The translations under genes were made by a program, and so were the position numbers. Below the pieces are notes generated by a model, which saw nothing but the letters and a program-made list of their open reading frames with translations, ran no database searches and was not told where the DNA came from. Below are positions 1 to 8,302 of a stretch of 64,000 nt of DNA, piece by piece. The stretch comes from CBDDHT01 sp965227905 (lineage in GTDB: Bacteria > Pseudomonadota > Alphaproteobacteria > Rhizobiales > Methyloligellaceae): the NCBI GenBank assembly GCA_965227905.1, contig OZ245780.1, positions 124,001 to 188,000 on the forward strand, given 5' to 3'. The first letter of the stretch is position 1. Every line of letters starts with the position of its first letter.

Positions 1-153
1 CTCAGAATTGCAGCCTAGGCGTCGCACTTCTGAATAGTATATTTCTTTGACCAGCCGCTGGTGAGTGGCGACGATTGATTCGTAGAGCAGGGATGGCCAA
101 TAGTCCACTGCATGCTGATCCGTTAGGTCACTCCGAAAAAGAACAAATTGCAT
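1..153 (-). CDS. Partial hypothetical protein, running off the left edge
   Basis: An open frame of 51 codons starts at an ATG at 153 and continues without a stop past position 1. It begins MQFVLFRSDL and contains WPSLLYESIV. The composition is protein-like (mixed charged and aromatic residues, no low complexity). I do not recognise a family in this N-terminal fragment, and no strong ribosome binding site is visible, so both the start and its reality are uncertain. It points away from the copper operon that ends at 545. Confidence 0.35.
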   Translation of the reverse strand, partial: MQFVLFRSDLTDQHAVDYWPSLLYESIVATHQRLVKEIYYSEVRRLGCNSE

Positions 154-544
154 CGGATCGGATCGCATCGATTTCGGGCGCAACAAGGGACTCGTGATGC
201 AATACGGTTCCAAGGTGCGACCTTCCGCGCGCGAGAAGGTCGGCCGCAACGGACCCAAAAACGAGCGATTAGCTCACCACTGAAATTAAGGGCTTCGAAC
301 CCGAAAAACCATTTTACCGCTCATGGCGTTAGAGGGTTTCCACGTGGGAAAGTGTGCAATCGCACGGCTGTCCGTTTCATCCACAATCCAGGCCATGCAT
401 GGGAATTCCTGCATGTACCCGATTGCTTGTATTGAATGAACTCACTCCCGCATCAGCAGACGCGTCCACACAAAACATGAAACTTCATCAACGCAGCTAT
501 CGCGAGGACAGTGGTAGCAAGTCCGAGCGTGTGATCAGCCCCAT
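154..544. other. Intergenic stretch with no supported gene
   Basis: About 390 bases between a leftward partial frame and the end of the leftward copper operon. Short frames exist on the plus strand but have unlikely composition (Arg/His/Pro-rich) and no ribosome binding site. I see no tRNA, IS end or clear terminator. Confidence 0.5.
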
Positions 545-1033
545 TCAGTTTTTCGCGGGGTATGCCGCGTACACGGCAGTGCTTCCATCCTTGCGAATGA
601 GCAACACGTTATAGGCCTCTTTAGTCTCGCCCGAGTCCATGCCAGGTGAGCCCAGGGGCATACCTGGCACGCTCAGGCCGATCGCCTCCGGCCGTTCGCG
701 CAACAGGCGACGAATTTCGCGCTGCGGCACGTGTCCTTCGATTGTATATCCGCCGATCCGTGCCGTGTGGCACGCGAAGTTGCTTCGAATGCCGTGCTTC
801 ATTTTGAATTGCGTGAGCCGGTCCATACTCAGGTTCTCGCGGTGGACTTTGAAGCCAGCCGACTCCATGCGATCCGCCCAGGCAGAACAGCATCCGCAGG
901 TCGCGGTTTTCTTCAACTCGATCGTCGATTGCTGGGCCATCGCAACCGTCGGCATCATCAACACAACTGCACTAAGAAAGAGCTTTGTACGCTTCAGATA
1001 TGCTGCGGGCAGTATTTTTCGAGGCTTGGTCAC
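545..1033 (-). CDS. DUF411 family periplasmic metal-binding protein
   Basis: A 162-residue protein. The start is taken as GTG at 1033 because an AGGAG lies about 9 bases upstream and the GTG overlaps the stop of the cytochrome gene as GTGA; the frame is open further upstream but that part lies inside the preceding gene. Residues ~14-33 form a signal peptide ending AMAQQ. The mature part carries the DUF411 signature: TATCGCC with Cys 46, 48 and 49, a later Cys 88 in FACHTA, then VPGMPLGSPGM. Members of this family sit in copper-resistance clusters and are thought to bind metal in the periplasm. Last gene of the operon headed by the multicopper oxidase; translational coupling is likely. Confidence 0.85.
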   Translation of the reverse strand: MTKPRKILPAAYLKRTKLFLSAVVLMMPTVAMAQQSTIELKKTATCGCCSAWADRMESAGFKVHRENLSMDRLTQFKMKHGIRSNFACHTARIGGYTIEGHVPQREIRRLLRERPEAIGLSVPGMPLGSPGMDSGETKEAYNVLLIRKDGSTAVYAAYPAKN

Positions 1034-1473
1034 TTGTGTTTTCTCCTGTTCATCCGCTCTTGGCGCTTGCGGATATTTTCCGGCCACGTGCTTTTGATAT
1101 AGTCGAGCACGGCGCGGATCTGATCATCACTCAGAACGTTACCGAATCCGGGCATGTCGCTTTCGTAGTCGCCACCGACAATCGCCGCTGTGCCGCGCTT
1201 AGTTATCGTCAACAATAATTCGTCCGCGTGATGCCATGTATGGCCGTTGGCATCGTGTGGCGGCGCGGGTAGGCGACCATCTGGTTTGCGCTGCCGCCAG
1301 TTCGGTTGACCCTCAAGGTTAGTGCCATGGCAACTGGCGCAGTGCTCAAGATAAAGCGACTTGCCATCGTGCGCCACAGCCTTGGTTGCGTCATCTGCCG
1401 TTAGATTCAAAGCAGCCAGCAGTACGAGAACCACCGCCACGCTGACTATTACTACGATGACAATACGCTTCAC
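1030..1473 (-). CDS. Membrane-anchored cytochrome c, copper operon
   Basis: 147 residues from a GTG at 1473 that overlaps the previous stop as GTGA. Residues 2-23 are an uncleaved-looking signal anchor (RIVIVVIVSVAVVLVLL). One heme-binding CASCH occurs at 45-49 and a probable Met ligand in DMPGF at 107, so it is a class I-like single-heme cytochrome facing the periplasm. The middle contains an unusual HTWHHADELL segment. Between a small membrane protein and the DUF411 gene, it may accept electrons from the multicopper oxidase pathway or pass them to a terminal oxidase; this role is inferred from position. The far C-terminus is strongly basic (RKRQERMNRRKHK). Confidence 0.88.
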   Translation of the reverse strand: MKRIVIVVIVSVAVVLVLLAALNLTADDATKAVAHDGKSLYLEHCASCHGTNLEGQPNWRQRKPDGRLPAPPHDANGHTWHHADELLLTITKRGTAAIVGGDYESDMPGFGNVLSDDQIRAVLDYIKSTWPENIRKRQERMNRRKHK

Positions 1474-1652
1474 GGTTTGACTTGCCTCCGGCCGATAGCA
1501 TGCCAGGCAAGGGCAAATGCCACCAAGACCAAGACCTTGTCCCAACCGAATGTGAGTCCCGAAAACTGCGTCATCCCAAGGAGATCGGAGATGCCGCGTG
1601 TGGAGCCGGAGAGCATGTACCTACTCGACAGGATTTCATCACTCGGTTCCAT
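1470..1652 (-). CDS. Small single-span membrane protein in the copper operon
   Basis: A 60-residue protein from ATG at 1652, chosen because GAGGAGG lies about 8 bases upstream; the same frame is open further upstream but that extension is Arg/Ser-rich and unlikely. One hydrophobic segment near the C-terminus (DKVLVLVAFALAWHAIG) ends in a basic tail RRQVKP, consistent with a membrane-anchored peptide. Its stop overlaps the GTG of the cytochrome gene. I do not recognise the family. Its place suggests it helps assemble or anchor the oxidase or cytochrome, but that is only inference. Confidence 0.6.
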   Translation of the reverse strand: MEPSDEILSSRYMLSGSTRGISDLLGMTQFSGLTFGWDKVLVLVAFALAWHAIGRRQVKP

Positions 1653-1743
1653 AGGACTTCCCTCCTCGACCGCCGGCAGTCTGAGCCGTGGCATGAAACG
1701 CGACCAACACGATCGCAGCCGCGATGAGAGGCAAGACATGCAT
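1639..1743 (-). CDS. Possible 34-residue hydrophobic peptide
   Basis: A short frame opens with ATG two bases after the multicopper oxidase stop, with GGAGG about 15 bases upstream inside that gene's end. It encodes MHVLPLIAAAIVLVAFHATA followed by a Gly-rich tail and ends 14 bases inside the next gene. The sequence looks like a signal peptide or small membrane peptide. It fits the overlapping style of this operon, but the ribosome-site spacing is long and no family is recognised. Confidence 0.35.
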   Translation of the reverse strand: MHVLPLIAAAIVLVAFHATAQTAGGRGGKSYGTE

Positions 1744-1745
1744 CT

Positions 1746-3200
1746 TCAAGATCGCGTCCCTCCTTCTTGAACTCTGACGATGCCCATCATGCCAGTGGCC
1801 TGATGCCCAAGAACGTGACAGTGGAACATCCAGTCGCCGGGGTTATCGGCCACGAAAGCGATTTCAACGCGTTCCCGTGGCGCCATCAGCACTGTGTCCC
1901 GCCATTCTCGATATGTGGTGGGCTGGCCGTTACGTGAGATCACGCGGAACGAATGGCCGTGCAGGTGGATCGGATGATGCCAGGCTGTATCGTTTCGCAT
2001 GTCCAAAATGTAACTGCGGTCCTTTTTCAACGTCACAAGTGGGTCCATCACATGACCCGTGGCTGCGACTCCGTTGATCAGCCACATCTTACCGTTACGC
2101 ATCATCTTCATCATTTCGTCGCGACTGCTTCCGCCACCCATCATCATTCCGCCCATCATGCCGCCGTTGAAACGGATCTCATGGCGTCGGGCAATTTCGA
2201 GGTCGGGCTCCGGCATAGTGTTGGCAGCAAGGGCGATCTCGCTTTCAAGCGGTTTCTCGCGCAGAGTGCTGTCCGTGTAGACGAGGTCGATCAGCCGGTA
2301 TTCGAGGCGAGGGTAAAATGGATCGGTGATAGTGTAACGCCTACCCGGTGCACCAATCATGTCGATGATCAGATCGGCGCGCATAGCAGAACCAAGAACA
2401 ACCAATCCGTCAGTGGGCCTATGCGGCGTCACGGGCTGTCCATCGAGCGCAATGATCCAGGGCTCGTGGTCAGCGAATCGGAGCGCAAAATTCCTCGCGT
2501 TGGCGGCATTGATGAGCCGCAGGCGAACACGCTCGCCGCGCCTCACGGCGAATGCTTCGGCCACACGCCCATTGATCGTCACGGTATTACCGACACGTCC
2601 GTTATGTGCGGCATCATGGCGGTTACCGAAATCACCGGCGATTTGCGCATCGCGTTCCAGGCGCCAGTCATCGAGAACCCAAGTCAAGTCGCGGTCAACC
2701 TGGACAGGGTTGCGTTCCTCAATGATCAACGGGCCATAGAGACCGCGCCCGACCTGTTCGAAGCTGCGCTGGTGCGGATGGTACCAATACGTCCCCGCAT
2801 CTGGCACATCGAATTCGTAGTTGAAGGTTTCGCCGGGCGCTATAGGCGTCTGCGTCAAATGCGGCACGCCGTCCATGGCAATAGGAACACGCAGACCGTG
2901 CCAATGCGCGGTCGTCTCTTCGGGAAGTCCGTTCCTGACCGCGATGCGGAGCCGGTCGCCCTGCTGTACACGTATTTCGGGGCCTGGAACGCTGCCGTTG
3001 TAGGCCCAGACGCGAGTTTGCGGGTGCGGATCCGGGGCGAGTTGTACATGGCTACTGGTACCGGTTTCGAGCCTGAAGTTTCGCAGAGGCGGGGTGTCAG
3101 CCAACACCCGTGTGACAGGGAGACTTGCGGTCGCGAAAGCCGCACTACCGGCAAGCATCAATTGGCGACGCGAGAGCATCGCATGTTTCGAGAACGGCAT
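1746..3200 (-). CDS. Tat-exported multicopper oxidase (CueO/CopA type)
   Basis: 484 residues. A twin-arginine signal (SRRQLMLAG, ~10-18) predicts folded export to the periplasm. Three cupredoxin domains are indicated by the paired copper motifs: HWHG at 99-102, WYHPH at 139-143, HPIHLHGH at ~409-416 and HCHVLGH at 460-466 followed by QATGMMG, supplying the type 1, 2 and 3 copper ligands. A Met-rich insert (GGMMGGMMMGGG, ~346-357, then MMKMM) resembles the Met-rich segment that recruits Cu(I) in CueO-like oxidases. The expected reaction is oxidation of Cu(I), or of organics, with reduction of O2 to water. It heads the leftward operon with small membrane peptides, cytochrome c and DUF411. CAGGAAACCGACC precedes the ATG. 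Confidence 0.93.
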   Translation of the reverse strand: MPFSKHAMLSRRQLMLAGSAAFATASLPVTRVLADTPPLRNFRLETGTSSHVQLAPDPHPQTRVWAYNGSVPGPEIRVQQGDRLRIAVRNGLPEETTAHWHGLRVPIAMDGVPHLTQTPIAPGETFNYEFDVPDAGTYWYHPHQRSFEQVGRGLYGPLIIEERNPVQVDRDLTWVLDDWRLERDAQIAGDFGNRHDAAHNGRVGNTVTINGRVAEAFAVRRGERVRLRLINAANARNFALRFADHEPWIIALDGQPVTPHRPTDGLVVLGSAMRADLIIDMIGAPGRRYTITDPFYPRLEYRLIDLVYTDSTLREKPLESEIALAANTMPEPDLEIARRHEIRFNGGMMGGMMMGGGSSRDEMMKMMRNGKMWLINGVAATGHVMDPLVTLKKDRSYILDMRNDTAWHHPIHLHGHSFRVISRNGQPTTYREWRDTVLMAPRERVEIAFVADNPGDWMFHCHVLGHQATGMMGIVRVQEGGTRS

Positions 3201-3314
3201 GGTCGGTTTCCTGAGCTAATCGGTAATCTGCCTATGCCATCAGGCAGGGCAGTCTTGACACCGGCTGTTATGCACTGACCGGCATCACGCAACCTGCCCA
3301 AGCAGGTCAAAGCT

Positions 3315-3683
3315 TCAGGAAACGCGTTTAGGCGGGAATGGGTCCGGCGGCGCGCGCCACTCTATCAAGCCAACCACACGTATAGGTTTCGGGCTCGCCA
3401 ATGGGGATGTCCGCAGGGAAGAAAAGTCCGTCGCGGGCAGCGCTGCAGATGAAATAACGCAGACGGATGAGCAAGTCGTGGTGTCATCGGGACAATCAGG
3501 ACACCCTCCGCCGACATCGACCGGCATGGACATCTGAACGTCCATGGCCGCCGCCTTAGCGATTTGCAAAGCGGAAGTCGCAGCAAAAACTGCAATCATC
3601 GCTATCGCGATAAGTTTCGCCCAGTCCATCATGGCCATAGAGTGCGCCCGTCCGCTGATGATGTCGAGTGAACATTTCGTCAC
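3315..3683 (-). CDS. Hypothetical small secreted or membrane protein upstream of the oxidase
   Basis: Up to 122 residues; the first codon is a GTG without a visible ribosome site, and an internal ATG (MAMMDWAKL) is an equally good start. A hydrophobic segment (KLIAIAMIAVFAATSAL) is followed by a Cys-containing stretch (GGCPDCPDD, TTTCSSVC) and a Pro-rich end, WRAPPDPFPPKR. This pattern resembles unnamed small envelope proteins commonly found near copper and czc operons, but I cannot name a family. It lies about 115 bases upstream of the oxidase on the same strand. Confidence 0.6.
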   Translation of the reverse strand: MTKCSLDIISGRAHSMAMMDWAKLIAIAMIAVFAATSALQIAKAAAMDVQMSMPVDVGGGCPDCPDDTTTCSSVCVISSAALPATDFSSLRTSPLASPKPIRVVGLIEWRAPPDPFPPKRVS

Positions 3684-4022
3684 GTGACAGAGGTGAGCGC
3701 CTGGCGCGACCGAGACGTCTTTGAGTGCACGGAACGAGGCACGGTTACCCTGGACATGCTACAGCTCAAGACGCACTCCGCCAGGCGCTATGCCGATTTT
3801 GCTCAGATAGAGATCACCAGTCCGAAAAGATTATGAAACAAAGATGCTTCAAAATCGCTGTAGGGGCCTTTCTCATTGCGCGAATGCCCATGATGGCCAA
3901 CTTCGCGTCGCCCAAAACACGCGGAACTGGAGCAGAAGCACTTGATCTAAGCGATAGCGCAATCCACGGTCGCCCAGTACGTGGGGGCTCATGCCTCCAC
4001 TATAGACTTCAAGGATAATCGG
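3684..4022. other. Intergenic region with one doubtful short frame
   Basis: Separates the leftward copper genes from the rightward metallophosphoesterase. A plus-strand ATG at 3833 opens a 61-codon frame beginning MKQRCFKIAVGAFLIA, signal-peptide-like, ending at 4018 just before the next gene. No ribosome site is evident and the remainder is unremarkable, so I do not call it a gene. No promoter could be assigned confidently. Confidence 0.4.
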
Positions 4023-5885
4023 ATGACAAAAAAACCAGACCTCCATGACTATGATAAATTTCCAGGCATGGTCGGCTGGTTTGATCCGCGCGTGCTGGCA
4101 AAAACGGCGCGCAAGCATCTCGATTCAGTTCTATTTGGCAAATATGCCGATCGTCGTTTGATCCATGCTGCACTTGATCCCATTGACCCTCCAGGCATCA
4201 CCGAACGGTATGATTTGCGCAAGCAAATTGAGCCTCTCGATGACGCTGTGTGGGTCGACTATGTCGCTGACCTAGGTGATGGTTTCGATTCAACCTATGC
4301 AATCGCATACTTGCTTGGACAGCAATCCATAACAATCCCTGACCATGGCAACTTGCCCCGTGGCCAATGTCTCATCATGGGAGGTGACCAAGTCTATCCC
4401 GACGCGACCGTCGATGATTACAATTTTCGGCTTCGGACACCCTACAAATATGCTTTTCCGAATTCCGATGCCAAGGACGCTGCGCATCCACCGGTGTTTC
4501 TGATTCCTGGAAATCACGACTGGTATGACGGGTTAACCTTATTCCTGGGTCTGTTCTGTCGTGGGCGCTCGACCAAACTCGGCAGTTGGCGCGCCACCCA
4601 GCATCGCAGCTACTTCGCACTGCAGCTGCCTAACAACTGGTGGATATGGGGTTACGATTCTCAGCTCGGTGAAGACATCGATCAGCCTCAGGCCAACTAT
4701 TTTGTGAACGTTGCGCGCTCAATGTCTGATAATCCCAAAGTCATTTTGTGCGCGCCGACACCGACTTGGCTCAAGGCTGATATCAACGCCAAGGATGATA
4801 AGGAACGTGCCAAATTCAACCGCGCGCTCGACTATGTCGCCTATGACATTTTGAACAAGCAGTGCCCGGATGCCAGCGTATGTGCCGTTTTGTCCGGCGA
4901 CCTGCATCACTATAGCCGTTACGCTGCAGAAATCGCTGGAACGCAGTTCATTACGGCTGGTGGCGGCGGCGCTTTTTTGCATCCCACACATCACCTGAAG
5001 GACGAATTTACTGCCAGATGGGTCCGGCAAAAGCAAAAGTTGTCACTCAAAACCGAACCTGGACCAAACCACGCACCGTGCAATCAGGAAGCCTGCTATC
5101 CACACCGGGATAAAAGCCGCAAATTGGCCATCGGAAATCTGAAATTTGCCCTGGCCAACCCACAATTCTGTTTCGCCCTTGGCGGTGTTTACTGGATCGT
5201 CGCCCAACTGCTCCTGTTCTCCAGGAATGATGTATTCGAACGCAGCGACGTTACGGGTTGGCAATGGGCGGGCGACATAGCATGGAGCCTCTTCACATCA
5301 CCTATGTTCTGGGCCCTCACAGCGCTCTTGATGGCGGCTCTGTATCAGTATGCCGACGCGAAGTCCAAGAAGGTCCGATTGCTGCTCGCCGTGGCTCATG
5401 GCGTCTGGCATGCCGCATTGATTCTTGCTCTGCTCAGCCTGCTACCGCCGTTCAATATTTTCATCACTCAATTGATCGGCCTCGATTCGCTTCGCCCCGG
5501 CACAATCTCCCACGCCATCGTGCTTCTTACCGAGATTATAGCCAGCGGCTTCATTGGTGGCTTTATCTGGGGCATCTACCTGTTGTTGGTATCCTATATC
5601 GCCGGATTGCATTCCAACGATGCCTTCAGTGCTATGAGACTTGGTACCCACAAACACTTTTTGCGCATGAGAATCATGGAAAACGAGCTGACGATCTATC
5701 CGGTGGGAATTGATGATGTGCCCACTCGCGATGATTGGTCGGTGAACTGGCCCAACGATCTCGATGATCAGGATAAGCCGATGGTCAGTCCAAAAGAACC
5801 GCTGCCTGTCCACTTGATAGAGGGCCCTGTCGTCATCCAATTGCCGGGCGTACAGCCGATCCAGGAAGCTGCAAAAGCGAGTTGA
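4023..5885 (+). CDS. Metallophosphoesterase with C-terminal membrane domain
   Basis: 620 residues from ATG 4023 (AAGGAT 7 bases upstream); the frame is open further upstream without a good site. The N-terminal half is a calcineurin-like phosphoesterase: D-LGDG around 83-87, GGDQVYPD at 120-127, PGNHDWYD at 162-169 and SGDLHHYS at 291-298 supply the expected Asp/Asn/His dimetal ligands. The C-terminal part has about four to five membrane spans (~382-400, 424-443, 451-474, 497-528) and ends in a soluble tail, so the enzyme is held at the membrane, probably with the catalytic domain in the cytoplasm since there is no signal peptide. The substrate is unknown. Followed 76 bases later by a helical protein; the pair may form one unit. 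Confidence 0.85.
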   Translation: MTKKPDLHDYDKFPGMVGWFDPRVLAKTARKHLDSVLFGKYADRRLIHAALDPIDPPGITERYDLRKQIEPLDDAVWVDYVADLGDGFDSTYAIAYLLGQQSITIPDHGNLPRGQCLIMGGDQVYPDATVDDYNFRLRTPYKYAFPNSDAKDAAHPPVFLIPGNHDWYDGLTLFLGLFCRGRSTKLGSWRATQHRSYFALQLPNNWWIWGYDSQLGEDIDQPQANYFVNVARSMSDNPKVILCAPTPTWLKADINAKDDKERAKFNRALDYVAYDILNKQCPDASVCAVLSGDLHHYSRYAAEIAGTQFITAGGGGAFLHPTHHLKDEFTARWVRQKQKLSLKTEPGPNHAPCNQEACYPHRDKSRKLAIGNLKFALANPQFCFALGGVYWIVAQLLLFSRNDVFERSDVTGWQWAGDIAWSLFTSPMFWALTALLMAALYQYADAKSKKVRLLLAVAHGVWHAALILALLSLLPPFNIFITQLIGLDSLRPGTISHAIVLLTEIIASGFIGGFIWGIYLLLVSYIAGLHSNDAFSAMRLGTHKHFLRMRIMENELTIYPVGIDDVPTRDDWSVNWPNDLDDQDKPMVSPKEPLPVHLIEGPVVIQLPGVQPIQEAAKAS

Positions 5886-5961
5886 TTAGGGCGCTCGTGG
5901 TGGACGATCGGACTCACCATGACTGGCAAGGCGTATCGGCAGTTTTCATGTGAGGATATGA

Positions 5962-6696
5962 ATGACCAAAACAGACCGCGAACCACAACCGCCTGCATTA
6001 GGTCCGACAAACACCGATCGCATCGCGACGGTCCTGCGCGCAGTGACAGGCGCACTTCCTGTTGTTGGCGCAGCGCTTGCCGAGATCATCACCGACATTG
6101 TACCGGACCAGCGCCTGGAACGCGTTGAAAAATACCTCCTATATCTTCAAGAAGAGCTCACACGGCTTTCGCCCGATCATATTCAACACCGCATGAAAGA
6201 GCTTGCTGCCATAGATTTGATCGAGGACGGAGCTTATCAGGCTGTTCGTGCGCTAACGGACGAACGTCAGCGCTATATCGTACGATGCGTCGCGAGCGGT
6301 ATTGCCAGCGATGATCTCGATCACATTCGTGAAAAGCGAGTGCTTGGTATCTTGTCTCAACTTGACGATGAGGAAATTATGATTCTGGACGCTTATGGTT
6401 CAGATCCTCAAACAAGCCGCGAAAAGTTCAGGAAGCTGCAACCGCAGCCTGCAGTTATTGGTTCCGATCGTGAAACCGTCGTTCGACAAGAGCTGTATGA
6501 GGCCGCGCAGGTCAAACTCGAGCGTCTGTCGCTCTTACGCAGGCAAATCGATTTCGATCGCAGTGCCGAACAGAACCTGGGACTAAAGGTGCCAGAATTT
6601 GATCAATTCAGCGGGCAACCAATAGGACATATAAGCATCACACCTGTGGGTCAGCTGGTTCTCCGAAAAATCGGTTTGCTTGGCGAGGAGCAATAG
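5962..6696 (+). CDS. Helical protein of unknown function paired with the phosphoesterase
   Basis: 244 residues from ATG 5962 with GAGG just upstream. Residues ~17-45 form an amphipathic or hydrophobic stretch (AVTGALPVVGAALAEII), then a charged coiled-coil-like region (RLERVEKYLLYLQEELTRL). The rest is mostly helical and charged, ending SITPVGQLVLRKIGLL. A GALPVVG-ALAEII opening followed by a helical body is, from memory, seen in other uncharacterised bacterial proteins; I know of no assigned function. Its position directly behind a membrane phosphoesterase and next to an IS element suggests an accessory module. No catalytic motif is visible. Confidence 0.8.
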   Translation: MTKTDREPQPPALGPTNTDRIATVLRAVTGALPVVGAALAEIITDIVPDQRLERVEKYLLYLQEELTRLSPDHIQHRMKELAAIDLIEDGAYQAVRALTDERQRYIVRCVASGIASDDLDHIREKRVLGILSQLDDEEIMILDAYGSDPQTSREKFRKLQPQPAVIGSDRETVVRQELYEAAQVKLERLSLLRRQIDFDRSAEQNLGLKVPEFDQFSGQPIGHISITPVGQLVLRKIGLLGEEQ

Positions 6697-7015
6697 CCTG
6701 ATGAAATCGGAACACGCAGCCAGCCCGTGTTCTTGATTTGGTCCGGAAAACTCAACGCCCAATCGAGGGTGCGTTGGGGAGCACTCCATTCAATCCAAGG
6801 ACCCTCCAAATGAGAGAGGGAGCCAAAGGGCTCAAGTCACACAAGCTGACATCAAAAGTCCGCACTAGGCAAGGTGCACTTCTCCGATCGGTCCAATGTT
6901 TTTCGTGAACCGTGCCGCTGACAGGTCACGAACCAGTCCCACTATATCTTATCACCTGAAATGAGATAACTGCCGTAAAGCGGCAGGAAGGGGACATGAT
7001 AGCCGATATAACGCG
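6697..7015. other. Intergenic region left of the IS3 element
   Basis: No gene is supported. A small perfect stem-loop (CTGCCG, 5-base loop, CGGCAG) lies at 6970-6986, preceded by an imperfect TTATC/GATAA pair; there is no T tract, so a terminator role is doubtful. Confidence 0.45.
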
Positions 7016-7077
7016 TGACCTGAGCCCCGTTTGGTCCCTCACTTGAAAGGAGAGTCCGTCAGCGATAGGAGACGGAC

Positions 7078-7341
7078 ATGAGGAAGTCACGGTTCAGCGA
7101 AGAACAGATCATTTCGATCCTTGGCGAGCAGGAGCGCGGGATGGCGACTGCGGAAGTCTGCCGAAAGTATGGCGTGAGCCAGGGGACGTTCTACAAATGG
7201 AAGGCGAAGTTCGGCGGCATGGATGTGTCCGATGCGCGCAAGCTCAAGACGCTTGAGACGGAAAATTCCCGCCTGAAGCGGCTTTTGGCGGACGCGATGC
7301 TGGACAATGTGGTGCTGAAAGATCTTCTGGGAAAGAACTAA
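7078..7341 (+). CDS. IS3-family transposase OrfA
   Basis: 87 residues with a helix-turn-helix (EEQIISILGEQERG ... VCRKYGVSQGTFYKWKAKFGG) followed by a leucine-zipper-like coil (KLKTLETENSRLKRLLAD). Such OrfA proteins bind the terminal repeats. The second frame begins in the -1 phase relative to this one, typical of programmed frameshifting to make an OrfAB fusion in this family; a GGGAAAG run near 7329-7335 is a candidate slip site. The frame is intact. Confidence 0.93.
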   Translation: MRKSRFSEEQIISILGEQERGMATAEVCRKYGVSQGTFYKWKAKFGGMDVSDARKLKTLETENSRLKRLLADAMLDNVVLKDLLGKN

Positions 7342-7379
7342 CGACACCTGCTGAGCGACGCGCGGCGGCCCTTGATGCG

Positions 7380-8210
7380 ATGGCAAGATATGCCCTTTCG
7401 CAACGGCGGGCCTGCCGGCTGGTCGGTGTCGACCCCAAGACGGTGCGTCGGGCGCGTGTCCCCGACAACCCACAGATCCGGGCGCGCATGCGTGCGCTGG
7501 CGGCTGAGCGGCGCCGGTTCGGCTATCGCCGCATCGGTCTCATGCTGGAACGCGAAGGGATCAAAATGAACCACAAGAAACTGCGCCGGCTTTACGCCGA
7601 GGAGCGGCTTGCCGTACCGCGCCGACGTGGGCGCAAGCGCGCGCGGGGAACCCGGGCGCCGATCCCGATCCCCATTGGCCCGAGCATGCGCTGGAGCCTG
7701 GACTTCCTCTCCGACGTGTTCGGTGCCAGCCGGCGGTTCCGCATCCTGGCAGTGATTGACGATTACAGCCGTGAATGCCTTGCGCTGGTAGCGGACACAT
7801 CGCTATCGGGGGCACGGGTTGCGCGTGAACTTGATGCTTTGATAGCCCGCCGTGGCAAGCCACGAACGATCGTCAGTGACAATGGCTGCGAGCTGACGTC
7901 CCGAGCGATCCTTGAGTGGCAGAACCGGACCGGCGTTGCTTGGCATTACATCGCGCCGGGCAAACCACAGCAGAATGCCTTCATCGAGAGTTTTAACGGA
8001 CGGCTTCGTGACGAGTTGCTCAATGAGGAGGTGTTCGACAGTCTCAGGGCCGCCCGCCGGGCATTATCGCGCTGGCGCACCGATTACAACACCGTCAGAC
8101 CGCATTCAGCTCTGGGCGGATTGCCACCACTGGCCGTGCTGTATGCACAAGGCTCAGGACCCACCAAGGGGAACACCGCCTTCCACTCTCCGACACCGTC
8201 GCTCGCCTAA
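7380..8210 (+). CDS. IS3-family transposase OrfB (DDE integrase domain)
   Basis: 276 residues from ATG 7380; the same frame is open back to about 7338, consistent with fusion to OrfA. It has the HTH_21 region (RFGYRRIGLMLEREG), the catalytic DDE triad in SLDFLSDVF, IVSDNGCELTS and QNAFIESFNGRLRDE, and the closing YNTVRPHSALGG. It appears catalytically complete. The last ~15 residues after the conserved core may come from the junction with non-IS DNA, in keeping with the missing right end. Confidence 0.93.
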   Translation: MARYALSQRRACRLVGVDPKTVRRARVPDNPQIRARMRALAAERRRFGYRRIGLMLEREGIKMNHKKLRRLYAEERLAVPRRRGRKRARGTRAPIPIPIGPSMRWSLDFLSDVFGASRRFRILAVIDDYSRECLALVADTSLSGARVARELDALIARRGKPRTIVSDNGCELTSRAILEWQNRTGVAWHYIAPGKPQQNAFIESFNGRLRDELLNEEVFDSLRAARRALSRWRTDYNTVRPHSALGGLPPLAVLYAQGSGPTKGNTAFHSPTPSLA

Positions 8211-8302
8211 TGGGCGAACGAGCGACGGTGGCTCCGAGGGGAAGGCTCACACCGCGACCATGAAAACAGAAAAGGAAACAGCACTTCACGACAACAGGAT
8301 GA

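Larger units (their letters stand above)
7016..8210 (+). mobile_element. IS3-family insertion sequence, right end not recognised
   Basis: Two transposase frames of an IS3-family element (IS407/IS1222-like by sequence style) lie here. A plausible left end is at 7016-7037, TGACCTGAGCCCCGTTTGG followed by TCC. No reverse complement of that sequence is visible downstream of the second frame, up to about 8300, so the right end has probably been lost by deletion. No target-site duplication could be assigned. It separates the phosphoesterase pair from the methyltransferase genes. Confidence 0.7.

Noticed and set aside
1953..3278. A 441-codon frame antisense to the multicopper oxidase gene
   Set aside because: It overlaps completely the opposite strand of a gene with clear copper motifs, has no ribosome site and an unlikely composition.
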